Positions 30,417 to 42,475 are shown, numbered from the stretch's first letter. The stretch is 64,000 nucleotides of DNA from Symbiodinium natans (GCA_905221605.1 CAJNDS010002288.1:310001-374000); one strand, 5' to 3'. The notes: a model not told the origin generated them from the letters alone. Numbers and translations are program-made.

Positions 30417-30976
30417 TGTCAGCTGTCGTGCCCAATTGTTGCTTGGTGTGGATCGGCAAAGATCACTGCTACTGAAAGAGGCATCTTCTCATGAAGATGC
30501 CCTAACTCTTTCAAGACATCTACATTATCATTCAACGCGTACAGACGTCGGTTCGACAACCTGTAAAACTTCGTACTCTTCTTCACAAACTGAAGTGGAC
30601 GCGAGTCCTGCAGTGCCCTGAACCGTCTCGTGCAGAAAACACCCCCGCAGAAAATCACTGCCTTTACCGCAAGCATTGGAATCATACAACCGCACAATCC
30701 GCTACAGTCCACCTCCGCCACGGACGCACCCATGACCGCAGAAGCCACTGCCCCGCCGATAAAGAGCCGACCAAAAAAAAGCAACGACGGCACCCATTGC
30801 AAAAGACCTGCGAAAACGTCTCGCGTAATCAGTGACCATCATACAACAACCGGTGAACAATCTTAAGACACTATTTTTGCGGGCAACCAATAGCAACTGG
30901 TCGACCAAGTCCGACCAAGCCGATGCCTGAAGACGGCACGGCTGCGGCGCCTCGGAGCTTGTCTTCCTGACTCGGG
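30417..30976 (-). repeat. Tandem duplication, copy 1 (~560 bp)
   Basis: Matches 31005-31558 over its whole length with scattered substitutions and small indels. Confidence 0.95.
30419..30802 (-). CDS. Minus-strand coding fragment, copy 1
   Basis: A frame of 127 codons. Its C-terminal half reads FRALQDSRPLQFVKKSTKFY, then RLSNRRLYALNDNVDVLKEL and VAVIFADPHQATIGHDSW. The FxxxRPL...NRRLYAL pattern resembles a recurrent group of dinoflagellate hypothetical proteins; recalled, not searched. The N-terminal Gly/Ala-rich half (GGAVASAVMGASVAEVDCSG) may be intron or another frame. No start or stop is certain. Only minus-strand coding candidate of the window. Confidence 0.4.
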   Translation of the reverse strand: MQWVPSLLFFGRLFIGGAVASAVMGASVAEVDCSGLCGCMIPMLAVKAVIFCGGVFCTRRFRALQDSRPLQFVKKSTKFYRLSNRRLYALNDNVDVLKELGHLHEKMPLSVAVIFADPHQATIGHDS

Positions 30977-31292
30977 AAACTGCTGCGGCCGACGCCAAGT
31001 CTCGCCAGCTGTCGTGCACAATTGTTGCTTGGTGTGCGTCGGCAAAGATCACTGCTACTGAAAGAGGCTTCTTCTCATGAAGATGCCCTAACTCTTTCAA
31101 GACATCTACATTATCATTCAACGCGTACAGACGTCGGTTCGACAATCTGTCGAACTTCGTACTCTTCTTCACAAACTGAAGTGGACGCGAGTCCTGCAGT
31201 GCCCTGAACCGTCTCGTGCAGAAAACACTCCCACAGAAAATCACCTTGAGACACATGCCTTTACCGCAAGCATTGGAATCATGCAGCCGCAC
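30870..31292 (-). CDS. Minus-strand coding fragment, copy 2
   Basis: Repeats FRALQDSRPLQFVKKSTKF and RLSNRRLYALNDNVDVLKEL and then continues past the copy-1 end (SWRDLASAAAVSRVRKTSSE). Conservation of the frame between the copies in this core, but not before it, suggests the core was coding when duplicated. The extension toward 30702 runs into copy 1 in another frame and is unlikely to be real. Confidence 0.35.
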
Positions 31293-31558
31293 AACCCGCT
31301 ACAGTCCACCTCCGCCACGGACACTCCCATGACCGCAGAAGCCACTGCCCCGCCGAGAAGGAGCCAACAAAAAAAAGCAACGACAGCACCCATTGCAAAA
31401 GACCCGCGAAAACTTCTCGGATAATCAGTGACCATCATACAACAATCGGTGAACAATCTTAAGACACTAACTTTGCGGACAACAAATAGCAACTCGTTGA
31501 CCAAGCCGATGCCTGAAAACGGCACGGCTCCAGCGCCTCGAAGCTTGTCTTCCTCACT
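31005..31558 (-). repeat. Tandem duplication, copy 2
   Basis: Partner of 30417-30976. It has an insertion of about 13 bases (near 31243-31257) that shifts the frame relative to copy 1. Confidence 0.95.
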
Positions 31559-31809
31559 GTGTGTTTTTGAGATTTAAAGGAGAACAAGAGAAGAGAAGGG
31601 AGAGAGAAAGGAGAGAGGAGAGATCAACAGGAATGCAACTCTAAATGGAAGAGCAATGAAAAGAATGGAAGAGAACTGAGGACCGGCGAAATGCAAAAAT
31701 CAGGCAAAGAGAAGATGGTGCTCGTTTTCATCTTTCCTCTGGTTCTTATTTTTCTCTTCTCTTGTTCATTTCCGTTAGAAAAAACAAAAGGAATAACAAT
31801 GAACATGTA

Positions 31810-32700
31810 AGCAAACCCAGCTGATGCTCATGATTTTTTCCTTTCTCCCTCTCTCTCTCTCCATATATGGGCGATGGAACGGGTGTCCTTGTTGGGCCGT
31901 TTCCTGCATCTTCAAGTGAGGAACCTAAGTGTTTTCTTTTGTTCGTTTGAAGACACAGAAAGCGATTAAAAGGGACGTCCATTTTGGATTGGCAGCCAAC
32001 CCAGCTGATGCTCATGATTTTGTTTCTCTCTCTCTCTCTATATATATATATATGGGCGATGGAATGGGTGTCCTTGTTGATCGTTTTCTGCATCTTCAAG
32101 CGAGGAAAAGGGACACCCCACAAGAAAGCACTTAGGGTGTCCCTTTTGCTCGTTTGAAGACACCGAAAGCGATTAAAAGGGACGCCCGTTTTGGATTGGC
32201 AGCCAACCCAGCTGATGCTCATGATTTCTCTCTCTCTCTCTCTCTCCCTATATATGGGCGATGGAACAGGTGTCCTTTAAGATCGTGTTCTGCATCTTCA
32301 AGCGAAGAAAAGGGCACCACAAGAAAACACTTAGGGTGTCCCTTTTGCTCGTTTGAAGACACAGCAAGCGATTAAAAGGGGCGCCCATTTTGGATTGGCA
32401 GCAAACCCAGCTGATGCTCATGATTTATCTCTCTCCCCATACATGGGCGATGGAACGGGTGTCCTTTTTGGATCGTTTTCTGCATCTTCAAGCGAAGAAA
32501 AGTGACACCACAAGAAAACACTTAGTAAGGGTGCCCCTTTTGCTCGTTTCAAGACACAGAAAGCGATTAAAAGGGACGCCCATTTTGGATCGGCAGCAAA
32601 CCCAGCTGATGCTCATGATTTATCTCTGTCTATATATGGGCGATGGAACGGGTGTTCCTGATCGTTTTCTGCATCTTCAAGGGAGAAAGAAGGGCACCGC
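31810..32700. repeat. ~190-bp tandem units with CT tract and hairpin, five copies
   Basis: CCCAGCTGATGCTCATGA recurs at about 31816, 32002, 32206, 32407 and 32602. Each unit has a (CT)n tract, TATATGGGCGATGGAA, and most an exact stem AAAAGGGACACCC / GGGTGTCCCTTTT with a ~16-base loop (for example 32106-32147). Open frames on both strands reflect this repetition. Confidence 0.92.
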
Positions 32701-32738
32701 CCAAGAAGGAAAAGTAACATCAGATATAGGGAGGGAAA

Positions 32739-32980
32739 TTGAAGAGCTCCTCTCTTTACTTAGTCATTCCCTTTCCTCTCTTCTTATCTGTTGTTTTCTT
32801 CGCTTCAAAAAGCAAAATAAGGGAAAAGAGATTTCCTGAAGAGGAGGGAGGGCACCTATTGAAGAGCTCCTGTCTTTACTTAGTCATTCCCTTTCCTCTC
32901 TTATCCGTTGTTTTATTCGCTTCAAAAAGCAAAATAAGCGAAAAGAGATTTCCTGAAGAGGAGGGAGGGCACCTATCTGT
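32739..32980. repeat. Direct doublet GAAGAGCTCCT...GGAGGGAGGGCACC
   Basis: About 120 bp present twice in tandem (32741-32853 and 32860-32973), and again in copy B. Confidence 0.85.
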
Positions 32981-33508
32981 AAAGAGCAATCGTTTAGAGG
33001 GGAACAGGAGAAGAGGAGCGAGAGAGAAGGACAGAGGAGAGATACAGGGAATCCAATTTCAATAGAACAGCAAAGAAAAGAATAGAAGAGAGATGAATAG
33101 AGAAGAGGGAGAGACAAAACAAGGCGCAGAGAAGATGGCGCTCTTCTTTATCTATCCTCCCTCCCTTATCTCTCCCTTCCCTCTTTCTTTTCCAGATAAG
33201 AACAACTAAAGAGGAATAATTGTGAAAAGGAGAAGAGTAAGGAAAGGAGCAGAAGAGATAGGCCGAGAAGAGGGATATGATGAAGTACGGCAAGGTCCAC
33301 GCGCAACCTCTGCTTACCCTGCCACTGTTTTATCCTGCAAGTTCCTTTCTTGTTGTTCATCAGTTAAAAAGTAACAGAAAGAGAGAAGGGAAAGGGAAGT
33401 GAGAGAGGAGAGAGAACAAGGATGCCATTTTTCTGGAAGGGTGCTGGAAAGAAGAGAAGAGACAGGAAGCAAGGAGACGGAGTGACAAAATAAAGCGCAA
33501 AGCTCTAT

Positions 33509-33669
33509 ATATATCATCTCTCCCTTGTCTCTCCCTATTCCCTTTTGATGGGACGCCCAGAACTAAAATATTTAAACCCAGGTATTTGAATAATTAAATT
33601 CTTTAAATTATTTAAATGGTTGGGTTTCCAGAGGAACCAATGGGTTTGAATAATTAGATTATTTAGATT
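33509..33669. other. AT-rich segment with TTTAAATTATTTAAAT words
   Basis: Palindromic AT words like those at 37.7-38.5 kb. No gene. Confidence 0.7.
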
Positions 33670-33990
33670 ATTTTGGCGCCTCCTGTGAGCCAAGTCTGTG
33701 ATGAAGTATGTCCCTTCTCCCCGCGGGCCAAATTTGTGATGAAGTATGTCCCCTCTCCCCGTGGGCCAAATTTGTGATGAAGCATGTCCCCTCTCCCCGT
33801 AGGCCAGGTTTGTGATCCAGCCTCCCACCAGCGTGATGAAGTAGGTTCCCTCTCTTTGTGGCTGAAGTATGTCCCCTCGCCCCGTGGGCCATGTTTGTGA
33901 TCCAGCCCCCCAGCAGCGTGATGAAGTATACCCCCTCTCCCTGTGGGCCAAGTCTGTGATGAAGTATGTCCCTTCTCCCCATGATGAAGT
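33670..33990. repeat. 38-39 bp minisatellite, about eight units
   Basis: GTGATGAAGTATGTCCCCTC and GGGCCAAATTTGTG recur with a step near 39 bp. Since 39 is a multiple of three, three minus-strand frames stay open for about 100-150 codons; these are repeat frames, not supported genes. Confidence 0.9.
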
Positions 33991-34090
33991 ATATTTGGAA
34001 GCTGAGAGTCGTGTTTTGGTGTGGTAGATTGTGGTAGATAGAAAGGAAAGGGCATGAGAAAGTAGCGAGAGGAGCTCTTCAATTCCCTTC

Positions 34091-34760
34091 CTGCTTTATT
34101 GCAACACATGCCCCTCTTGTTCTTCCTTTCTTGTGTTTTTTGTCATTTAGAGGGGAACAGGAGAAGAGGAGCGAGAGAGAAGGAGAGGGGAGAGATAACA
34201 GGAATCCAATTTCAATGGAATAGCAAAGAAAAGAATAGACGAGAGATGAATAGAGAAGAGGGAGAGACAAAACGAGGCGCTGAGAAGATGGCACTCTTCT
34301 TTATCTATCCTCCCTCCCTTATCTCTCCCTTCCCTCTTTCTTTTCGAAATAAGAACAACTAAAGAGGAAGAATTTATGAAAAGGAGAAGAGTAAGGAAAA
34401 GAGCAGAAGAGATAGGCCGAGAAGAGGGACATGATGAAGTACGGCAAGGTCCAAGCGCAAGGAGTCACCCTCTGCTTTACCTTCCACTGCTTTATCATAC
34501 CTGTCTTGTGCTTTGTCAGTTAAACGGAAACAGAAGGAGAGAAGGGAAAGGGAAGTGAGAGAGGAGAGACAACAAAGAGGCCATTTTAATTTTCTGGAAG
34601 GGTACTGAACAGAAGAGAGGAGACAAGAAACAAGGAGACGGAGGAACACAACAAGGCGCAAAGAAGATGGCACTCTTCTTTGTCTATCATCTCTCCCTTC
34701 CTTGTCTCTCCCTTTTCCCTCTATTCTTAAAAAGGACAAGACCTCTTCGCAGATAGGTGC
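34091..34760. repeat. Third partial copy of the duplication's right part
   Basis: 34137-34700 matches about 32993-33508 (AGGGGAACAGGAGAAGAGGA, GCAGAAGAGATAGGCCGAGA) with more divergence. Confidence 0.85.
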
Positions 34761-34946
34761 CCTCTCTCCTCTTCAGGAAGCCCCCATTGCCCTTATTTTG
34801 CTTGCTTTCTGAAACGACAAGGAAAACAACACATAGAAAGAGAGGAAATGGAATGAACCAATAGGCAGTGGAGCTCTTCAATTTCTTTCCCTATCTCTTT
34901 TCTTCTTTTTTTATTCTTCATTCAACAAGGAAAAGAAGCTTCCTTT

Positions 34947-35408
34947 TGTGTGTTTTTGAGATTTAAAGGAGAACAAGAGAAGAGAAGGGAGAGAGAAAGG
35001 AGAGAGGAGAGATCAACAGGAATGCAACTCTAAATGGAAGAGCAATGAAAAGAATAGAAGAGAAATGAGGACAGGCGAAATGCAAAAATCAGGCAAAGAG
35101 AAGATGGTGCTCGTTTTCATCTTTCCTCTGGTTCTTATTTTTCTCTTGTTCATTTCCGTTAGAAAAAACAAAAGGAATAACAATGAACATGTAAGCAAAC
35201 CCAGCTGATGCTCATGATTTTTTCCTTTCTCCCTCTCTCTCTCTCTCTCCATATATGGGCGATGGAACGGGTGTCCTTGTTGGGCCGTTTCCTGCATCTT
35301 CAAGTGAGGAACCCAAGTGTTTTCTTTTGTTCGTTTGAAGACACAGAAAGCGATTAAAAGGGACGTCCATTTTGGATTGGCAGCCAACCCAGCTGATGCT
35401 CATGATTT

Positions 35409-35467
<59 letters not shown>

Positions 35468-35640
35468 GGGCGATGGAATGGGTGTCCTTTTTGATCGTTT
35501 TCTGCATCTTCAAGCGAGGAAAAGGGACACCCCACAAGAAAGCACTAAGGGTGTCCCTTTTGCTCGTTTGAAGACACAGAAAGCGATTAAAAGGGACGTC
35601 CATTTTGGATTGGCAGCCAACCCAGCTGATGCTCATGATT

Positions 35641-35682
<42 letters not shown>

Positions 35683-35851
35683 GGGCGATGGAATGGGTGT
35701 CCTTTTTGATCGTTTTCTGCATCTTCAAGCGAGGAAAAGGGACACCCCACAAGAAAGCACTTAGGGTGTCCCTTTTGCTCGTTTGAAGACACAGAAAGCG
35801 ATTAAAAGGGACGCCCGTTTTGGATTGGCAGCCAACCCAGCTGATGCTCAT

Positions 35852-35913
<62 letters not shown>

Positions 35914-37190
35914 CCCCCTCTCTCTCCCTCTATATGGGCGATGGAACAGGTGTCCTTTTAGATCGTTTTCTGCATCTTCAAGCGAAGAAAAGGGACACCA
36001 CAAGAAAACACTTAGGGTGTCCCTTTTGCTCGTTTGAAGACACAGCAAGCGATTAAAAGGGGCGCCCATTTTGGATTGGCAGCAAACCCAGCTGATGCTC
36101 ATGATTTATCTCTCTCCCCATATATGGGCGATGGAACGGGTGTCCTTTTTGGATCGTTTTCTGCATCTTCAAGCGAAGAAAAGGGACACCACAAGAAAAC
36201 ACTTAGTAAGGGTGCCCCTTTTGCTCGTTTCAAGACACAGAAAGCGATTAAAAGGGACGCCCATTTTGGATCGGCAGCAAACCCAGCTGATGCTCATGAT
36301 TTATCTCTGTCTATATATGGGCGATGGAACGGGTGTCCTTCCTGATCGTTTTCTGCATCTTCAAGGGAGAAAGAAGGGCACCGCCCAAGAAGGAAAAGTA
36401 ACATCAGATATAGGGAGGGAAATTGAAGAGCTCCTCTCTTTACTTAGTCATTCCCTTTCCTCTCTTCTTATCTGTTGTTTTCTTCGCTTCAAAAAGCAAA
36501 ATAAGGGAAAAGAGATTTCCTGAAGAGGAGGGAGGGCACCTATTGAAGAGCTCCTGTCTTTACTTAGTCATTCCCTTTCCTCTCTTATCCGTTGTTTTAT
36601 TCGCTTCAAAAAGCAAAATAAGCGAAAAGAGATTTCCTGAAGAGGAGGGAGGGCACCTATCTGTAAAGAGCAATCGTTTAGGGGAACAGGAGAAGAGGAG
36701 CGAGAGAGAAGGACAGAGGAGAGATACAGGGAATCCAATTTCAATAGAACAGCAAAGAAAAGAATAGAAGAGAGATGAATAGAGAAAGGGGAGAGACAAA
36801 ACAAGGCGCAGAGAAGATGGCACTCTTCTTTATCTATCCTCCCTCCCTTATCTCTCCCTTCCCTCTTTCTTTTCCAGATAAGAACAACTAAAGAGGAATA
36901 ATTATGAAAAGGAGAAGAGTAAGGAAAAGAGCAGAAGAGATGGGCCGAGAAGAGGGATATGATGAAGTACGGCAAGGTCCACGCGCAACGTCTGCTTACC
37001 CTGCCACTGTTTTATCCTGCAAGTTTCTTTCTTGTTGTTCATCAGTCAAAAAGTAACAGAAAGAGAGAAGGGAAAGGGAAGTGAGAGAGGCGAGAGAACA
37101 AGGATGCCATTTTTCTGGAAGGGTACTAGAAAGAAGAGAAGAGACAGGAAGCAAGGAGACGGGGTGACAAAATAAAGCGCAAAGCTCTAT
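34947..37190. repeat. Large direct duplication, copy B (2.24 kb)
   Basis: Partner of 31558-33508; about 290 bp longer because of expanded CT tracts and one more hairpin unit. Confidence 0.95.
35200..36370. repeat. ~190-240 bp hairpin-bearing units, six copies
   Basis: CCAGCTGATGCTCATGA at about 35203, 35388, 35626, 35838, 36088 and 36287. CT tracts reach about 60 bp (35853-35925). Confidence 0.92.
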
Positions 37191-37347
37191 CATCATTGTC
37201 ATCACACTCTTCATCTGCATGAGTCCTTTCATTGTACTGGCATAACTTCACTGCATCAATTGCATAAAGCTTTCCCAGCAGCATCATCATCTTCATCATC
37301 TTCATCATCTTCATCAGCTCCTTGATCTTGTTCATCCTCATCATCTT
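37186..37347. repeat. CATCATCTT-type trinucleotide repeat
   Basis: Interrupted (CAT/CTT)n tract, densest at 37282-37320. Confidence 0.9.
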
Positions 37348-37557
37348 CATCATCTAGTCAGTTGTTCGCATCGTCATCATGTGTTTATGTTTTGCTGCGG
37401 TATGCAGACCCCTGTTTCTTGCAAACAAATGGCCGCGTGCCAATATTAATTGCTTGTAACCGGGCCGCGGCCCACATACGCGACATACCCCGTTACAGGG
37501 GGTATGTATCAATGGTCGCGGTTTTGCGACAGACCTGTTTGTTGTTGTCTGCAGGTT

Positions 37558-37712
37558 CCAAGTCTTGCTTATCGGGGGGTAAGTGTTCGTAAGTTTAAAG
37601 GAGCAAATATAAGTATCCCTGAATTTGAAACCCCCTTAAACTCTTAAAGGCTGAGTACGCGGAGTGGTTCCAAGATCTTGCTTATCGGGGGGTAAGTGTT
37701 CGTAAATTTCAC
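37558..37712. repeat. 39-bp direct repeat, spacing ~110 bp
   Basis: CTTGCTTATCGGGGGGTAAG TGTTCGTAA occurs at about 37563 and 37678, with one base change near the end. Confidence 0.9.
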
Positions 37713-37759
37713 CAAAAACATGACAATCTTTCCGCGGAATATGTGTCAGTAGAGCCGTG

Positions 37760-38545
37760 CCATAATTTAAATAATTCAAATATTTTAAACAATCTAATAA
37801 TTTTAAAAATTTAAATCCGAAAGGGGGGGGGGAACCACCCCCCCTCCCCAGAATTAAATAATTAAAAAATTTAAATAAGACGGGGAGGTTTCGGATTTAA
37901 ATTATTTAAATTGTTTAATCCTTAGGGAGCAGGGCGGGTGGCCCCCCCCCCTTTTCGGATTTAAATTATTGAAATTATTGAAATTATGTAAATAATTTAA
38001 ATCCGTTCGAAGCCTTGAATAATTGTTTAAATTATTTAAATTATTTAAATCCCGGCCGAATTAGATAATTTAAATATTTTAAATCCGAAACCTGCCCGTC
38101 ATATTCAAATTGAAATTATTTGATTCCCAGGCGATTTAAAGAATTTAGATAGTTTAAATAATGAAAAATGATTTAAATCCGGCGGGCGGGGGGGGGACCA
38201 CCCCCCCCCTCCCCAGAATTAAATAATTCAAAAAGTGTAAATAAGACGGGGAGGTTTCGGATTTAAGTTATTTGAATTATTTAAGTCTTAGGGGGCAGGG
38301 GGGGGGGTGGTCCCCCCCTTTTCGGATTTAAATTATATAAATTATTTAAACTATTTCAATTATTTACATTGTGTAAATTGTTGATATTATTTACAAATTA
38401 TTCACATTATTTAATTCCCGGCCGAAGTTAAATAACTTAAGTAATTTAAATCCGAAACCTGCCCGTCATATTTAAGTTATTTAAATATTTAAATAAATTT
38501 CGATACTTAAATTCTTTAAATTATTTCAATTACTTAAGTCAATCT
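37760..38545. repeat. AT-rich ~360-bp block, two tandem copies
   Basis: Both copies show, in the same order, a G-run/C-run hairpin (GGGGG..CCACCCCC), CCCCAGAATTAAATAATT, AGACGGGGAGGTTTCGGATT, a second C-run, and CCGAAACCTGCCCGTCATAT (38085 and 38450). TTTAAATTATTTAAAT words fill the rest. No gene. Confidence 0.88.
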
Positions 38546-38574
38546 AATTAAGTAAAAAACAATATAAACCCAAG

Positions 38575-38862
38575 CAAGCACGAGAGCCCGGGGGGCTGGA
38601 GACTACAGTCAGAGAGCTCGGGGGCCTGCAGACTACAGCCAGACAGCCCGGGGGCCTGGTGACTACAGCGAGAGAGACCGGGGGCCTGGAGACTACAGTC
38701 GTACAGCGAGCCCAAAGGCCTGGAGACTCTACAGTCAGAGAGCTCGGGGGCCTGCAGACTACAGCCAGACAGCCCGGACCCTGGTGACAAGGAGAGAGCC
38801 CGGGGGCCTGGAGACTACAGTCAGAGAGCTCGGGGGCCTGCAGACTACAGCCACAGCTCGGG
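38575..38862. repeat. ~27-bp minisatellite, about ten units
   Basis: Alternating GGGGGCCTGGAGACTACAGT and CGGGGGCCTGCAGACTACAG units. A remnant recurs at 39537-39600. Confidence 0.92.
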
Positions 38863-39537
38863 GCCTACGGCCTGCTTCGCGGGAAATCCCGTGGGAAAAG
38901 GAAGCCCTTATTTTTGAAGTCTTGCGAGATTTCTCGCGGGATGCGTTTTAATTTCGAAGGGGATCCGAGGGAAAACCAAGGGAAGTTCAAAGGGAAGTCC
39001 AAGGGAACAGTAAAAGGAAGCTTTGACTCTCACGGGAAACTGAAGGGAAACCAAAAAAAAATCAAAGGGAAACCACGGGAAAACCAGGAAAACTCAAGGG
39101 AGAGCTCGCGGGAATTTCTCCCGCCAAAATTCGCGGGAGAAAAGTTTCGCGGGAGAAATATTCAAGGGGAATGCTTTTGTTAACGCTCGTCCCCGGACCC
39201 CCGGCTTTTTTTACAAGCCTTATGAATTAACAAAACAAAATTTTCTGTTTTAAAAGGACTAAGAAGCGCATTTAAATATTTTAAATGAGTATTTGTGTTG
39301 CTGTTTTTTTTTTATTTTTTCTTGTAAGGCCTAGGCTTTCAGAATTTCAGGAAAATTGCAAAAAAAAAAAACTTAAATGGTTTATTTGCTAAAAATTACA
39401 AACAAAAATCCAAAAATATAAGGTACCCATGGAACTTCATGGCCTTTCAAAATATTGAAATGCCCCTAGTTTCCTTAAAATCTATCAAAATTTAAACTAA
39501 TATTCAAGTATTTTCCGGAAAGGGTCAGGCCCATTTG
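38821..39537 (+). repeat. ~720-bp direct repeat, copy 1
   Basis: Matches 39558-40266 with few differences. Contains a purine-rich part with recurring AAGGGAAA/GGGAAACC words (38930-39110) that leaves an 89-codon open frame, and an AT-rich tail ending AAAGGGTCAGGCCCATTT, the core of the neighbouring satellite. Confidence 0.93.
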
Positions 39538-39557
39538 GGGGCCTGGAGACTCTACAG

Positions 39558-40266
39558 TCAGAGAGCTCGGGGGCCTGCAGACTACAGCCACAGCTCGGGG
39601 CCTACGGCCTGCTTCGCGGGAAATCCCGTGGGAAAAGGAAGCCCTTATTTTTGAAGTCTTGCGAGATTTCTCGCGGGATGCGTTTTAATTTCGAAGGGGA
39701 TCCGAGGGAAAACCAAGGGAAGTTCAAAGGGAAGTCCAAGGGAACAGTAAAAGGAAGATTTGACTCTCACGGGAAACTGAAGGGAAACCAAAAAAAACAT
39801 CAAAGGGAAACCACGGGAAAACCAGAAAAACTCAAGGGAGAGCTCGCGGGAATTTCTCCCGCCAAAATTCGCGGGAGAAAAGTTTCGCGGGAGAAATATT
39901 CAAGGCGAATGCTTTTGTTAACGCTCGTCCCCGGACCCCCGGCTTTTTTTACAAGCCTTATGAATTAACAAAACAAAATGTTCTTTTTTAAAAGGACTAA
40001 GAAGCTCATTTAAATATTTTAAATGAGTATTTGTGTTGCTGTTTTTTTTTATTTTTCTTGTAAGGCCTAGGCTTTCAGAATTTCAGGAAAATTGCAAAAA
40101 AAAACTTAAATGGTTTATTTGCTAAAAATTACAAACAAAAATCCAAAAATATAGCGTACCCATGGAACTTCATGGCCTTTCCAAATATTGAAATGCCCCT
40201 AGTTTCCTTAAAATCTATCAAATTTTAAACTAATATTCAAGTACTTTCCAGAAAGGGTCAGGCCCA
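39558..40266 (+). repeat. ~720-bp direct repeat, copy 2
   Basis: Partner of 38821-39537; single-base changes shift the open frame in its right half, which argues against selection for a protein. Confidence 0.93.
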
Positions 40267-42475
40267 TTTAAATGAAAAAAATAAACTCAGCAAAACTATT
40301 GGAAAATAAATTTATTTTCCGGAAAAGTCAGGCCCATTTAAAATTTTAAAATCCTTAAAATCCTGAAAACCCTTAAGATTTTGAAAGCCCGGACCTTTCA
40401 ATATTTTAAGGATTTTAAGGAATTTAAGGCATTTTAAATTCTTAAAATCCTTAAAATCCTTAAAATCCTTAAAATTTTGAAAGAAAATTAAATTATTTTC
40501 CGGAAAGAGGCAGGCCCATTTAAAATTTTAAAAATCCTTAAAATCCTTAAAATTTTGAAAGGTTGGGGCTTTCAAAATTTTAAGGATTTTAAGGAATTTA
40601 ACGCCTTTTAAATTTCTTAAAATCCTTAAAATCCTTAAAATCCTTAAAATCCTTAAAATCCTTAAAATTTTGAAAGAAAATTAAATCATTTTCCGGAAAG
40701 AGGCAGGCCCATTTAAAATTTTAAAAATCCTTAAAATCCTTAAAATCCTTAAAATTTTGAAAGGTTGGGGCTTTCAAAATGTTAAGGATTTTAAGGAATT
40801 TAAGGCCTTTTAAATTTCTTAAAATCCTTAAAATCCTTGAAATTTTGAAAGAAAATTAAATTATTTTCCGGAAAGAGGCAGGCCCATTTAAAATTTTAAA
40901 AATCCTTAAAATCCTTAAAATCCTTAAAATTTTGAAAGAAAATTAAATTATTTTCCGGAAAGAGGCAGGCCCATTTAAAATTTTCAAAATCCTTAAAATC
41001 CTTAAAATCCTTAAAATCCTTAAAATCCTTAAAATTTTGAAAGCCCGGGCCTTTCAAAATTTTAAGGATTTTAAGGAATTTAAGGCCTTTGAAATTTCTT
41101 AAAATCCTTAAAATCCTTAAAATCCTTAAAATTTTGAAAGAAAATTAAATTATTTTCCGGAAAGAGGCAGGCCCATTTAAAATTTTAAAAATCCTTAAAA
41201 TCCTTAAAATCCTTAAAATTTTGAAAGGTTGGGCCTTTCAAAATTTTAAGGATTTTAAGGAATTTAAGGCCTTTTAAATTTCTTAAAATCCTTAAAATCC
41301 TTAAAATTTTGAAGAAAAGAAATTAATTTTCCGGAAAGAGGCAGGCCCATTTAAAATTTTAAAAATCCTTAAAATCCTTAAAATCCTTAAAATTTTGAAA
41401 GGTTGGGGCTTTCAAAATTTTAAGGATATTAAGGAATTTAAGGCCTTTTAAATTTCTTAAAATCCTTAAAATCCTTAAAATTTTGAAAGAAAATTAAATC
41501 ATTTTCCGGAAAGAGGCAGGCCCATTTAAAATTTTAAAAATCCTTAAAATCCTTAAAATCCTTAAAAATTTGAAAGGTTGGGGCTTTCAAAATTTTAAGG
41601 ATTTTAAGGAATTTAACGCCTTTTAAATTTCTTAAAATCCTTAAAATCCTTAAAATCCTTAAAATTTTGAAAGAAAATTAAATTAGTTTCCGGAAAGAGG
41701 CAGGCCCATTTAAAATTTTAAAAATCCTTAAAATCCTTAAAATCCTTAAAATTTTGAAAGCCCGGGCCTTTCAAAATTTTAAGGATTTTAAGGAATTTAA
41801 GGCCTGTTAAATTTCTCGTAAAGCCTTAAACCTTAAAACCTTAAATTTTTTGAAAGAAAATTAAAATTATTTTCCGAACGAGGCGGCCCCATTTAAAATT
41901 TTAAAAATCCTTTAAAAATCCTTAAAATCTAAAATTTTGAAAGCCCGGGCCTTTCAAAATTTTAAGGATTTTAAGGAATTTAAGGCCTTTTAAATTTCTT
42001 AAAATCCTTAAAATCCTTAAAATCCTTAAAATTTTGAAAGAAAATTAAATTATTTTCCGGAAAGAGGCAGGCCCATTTAAAATTTTAAAAATCCTTAAAA
42101 TCCTGAAAATCCTTCAAATTTTGAAAGGTTGGGGCTTTCAAAAGTTTAAGGATTTTAAGGAATTTAAGGCCTTTTAAATTTCTTAAAATCCTTAAAATCC
42201 TTAAAATCCTTAAAATTTTGAAAGAAAATTCAATTATTTTCCGGAAAGAGGCAGGCCCATTTAAAAATTTAAAAATCCTTAAAATCCTTAAAATCCTTAA
42301 AATTTTGAAAGGTTGGGGCTTTCAAAATTTCAGGAATTTAGCGCCTTTTAAATTTCTCAAAATCCTTAAAATCCTTAAAATTTTGAAATAAAATTAAAAT
42401 ATATTCCGGAAAGAGTCAGGCCCATTTAAAATTTTAAAAACCCTTAAAATCCTTAAAATCCTTAAAATTTTGAAA
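40267..42475 (+). repeat. AT-rich satellite block 1, forward arm
   Basis: About 13 units of roughly 170-180 bp. Each contains AAAATCCTTAAAATCCTT repeats, TTTTCCGGAAAGAGGCAGGC and CCCATTTAAAATTTT, plus an internal inverted pair around GAAAGG..CCTTTC. No coding potential. Confidence 0.95.

Larger units (their letters stand above)
31558..33508. repeat. Large direct duplication, copy A (1.95 kb)
   Basis: Same order of parts as 34947-37190: purine-rich lead, about five hairpin-bearing units, then polypurine/polypyrimidine blocks. Differences are mainly CT-tract lengths and unit number. Confidence 0.95.

Noticed and set aside
33535-34109. Minus-strand frames of 104-148 codons (GERGHTSSQ repeats)
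   Set aside because: A 39-bp minisatellite is open in three frames at once because 39 is divisible by three.
31746-36523. Many frames of 70-158 codons in the hairpin-unit region
   Set aside because: They follow the repeat unit on both strands, contain CT-tract runs (SLSLSL, RERERE) and show no codon-position bias between units.
38914-39968. Lys/Gly-rich frame in both 720-bp copies
   Set aside because: Purine-rich simple sequence; the second copy carries a frameshift, with no sign of constraint.
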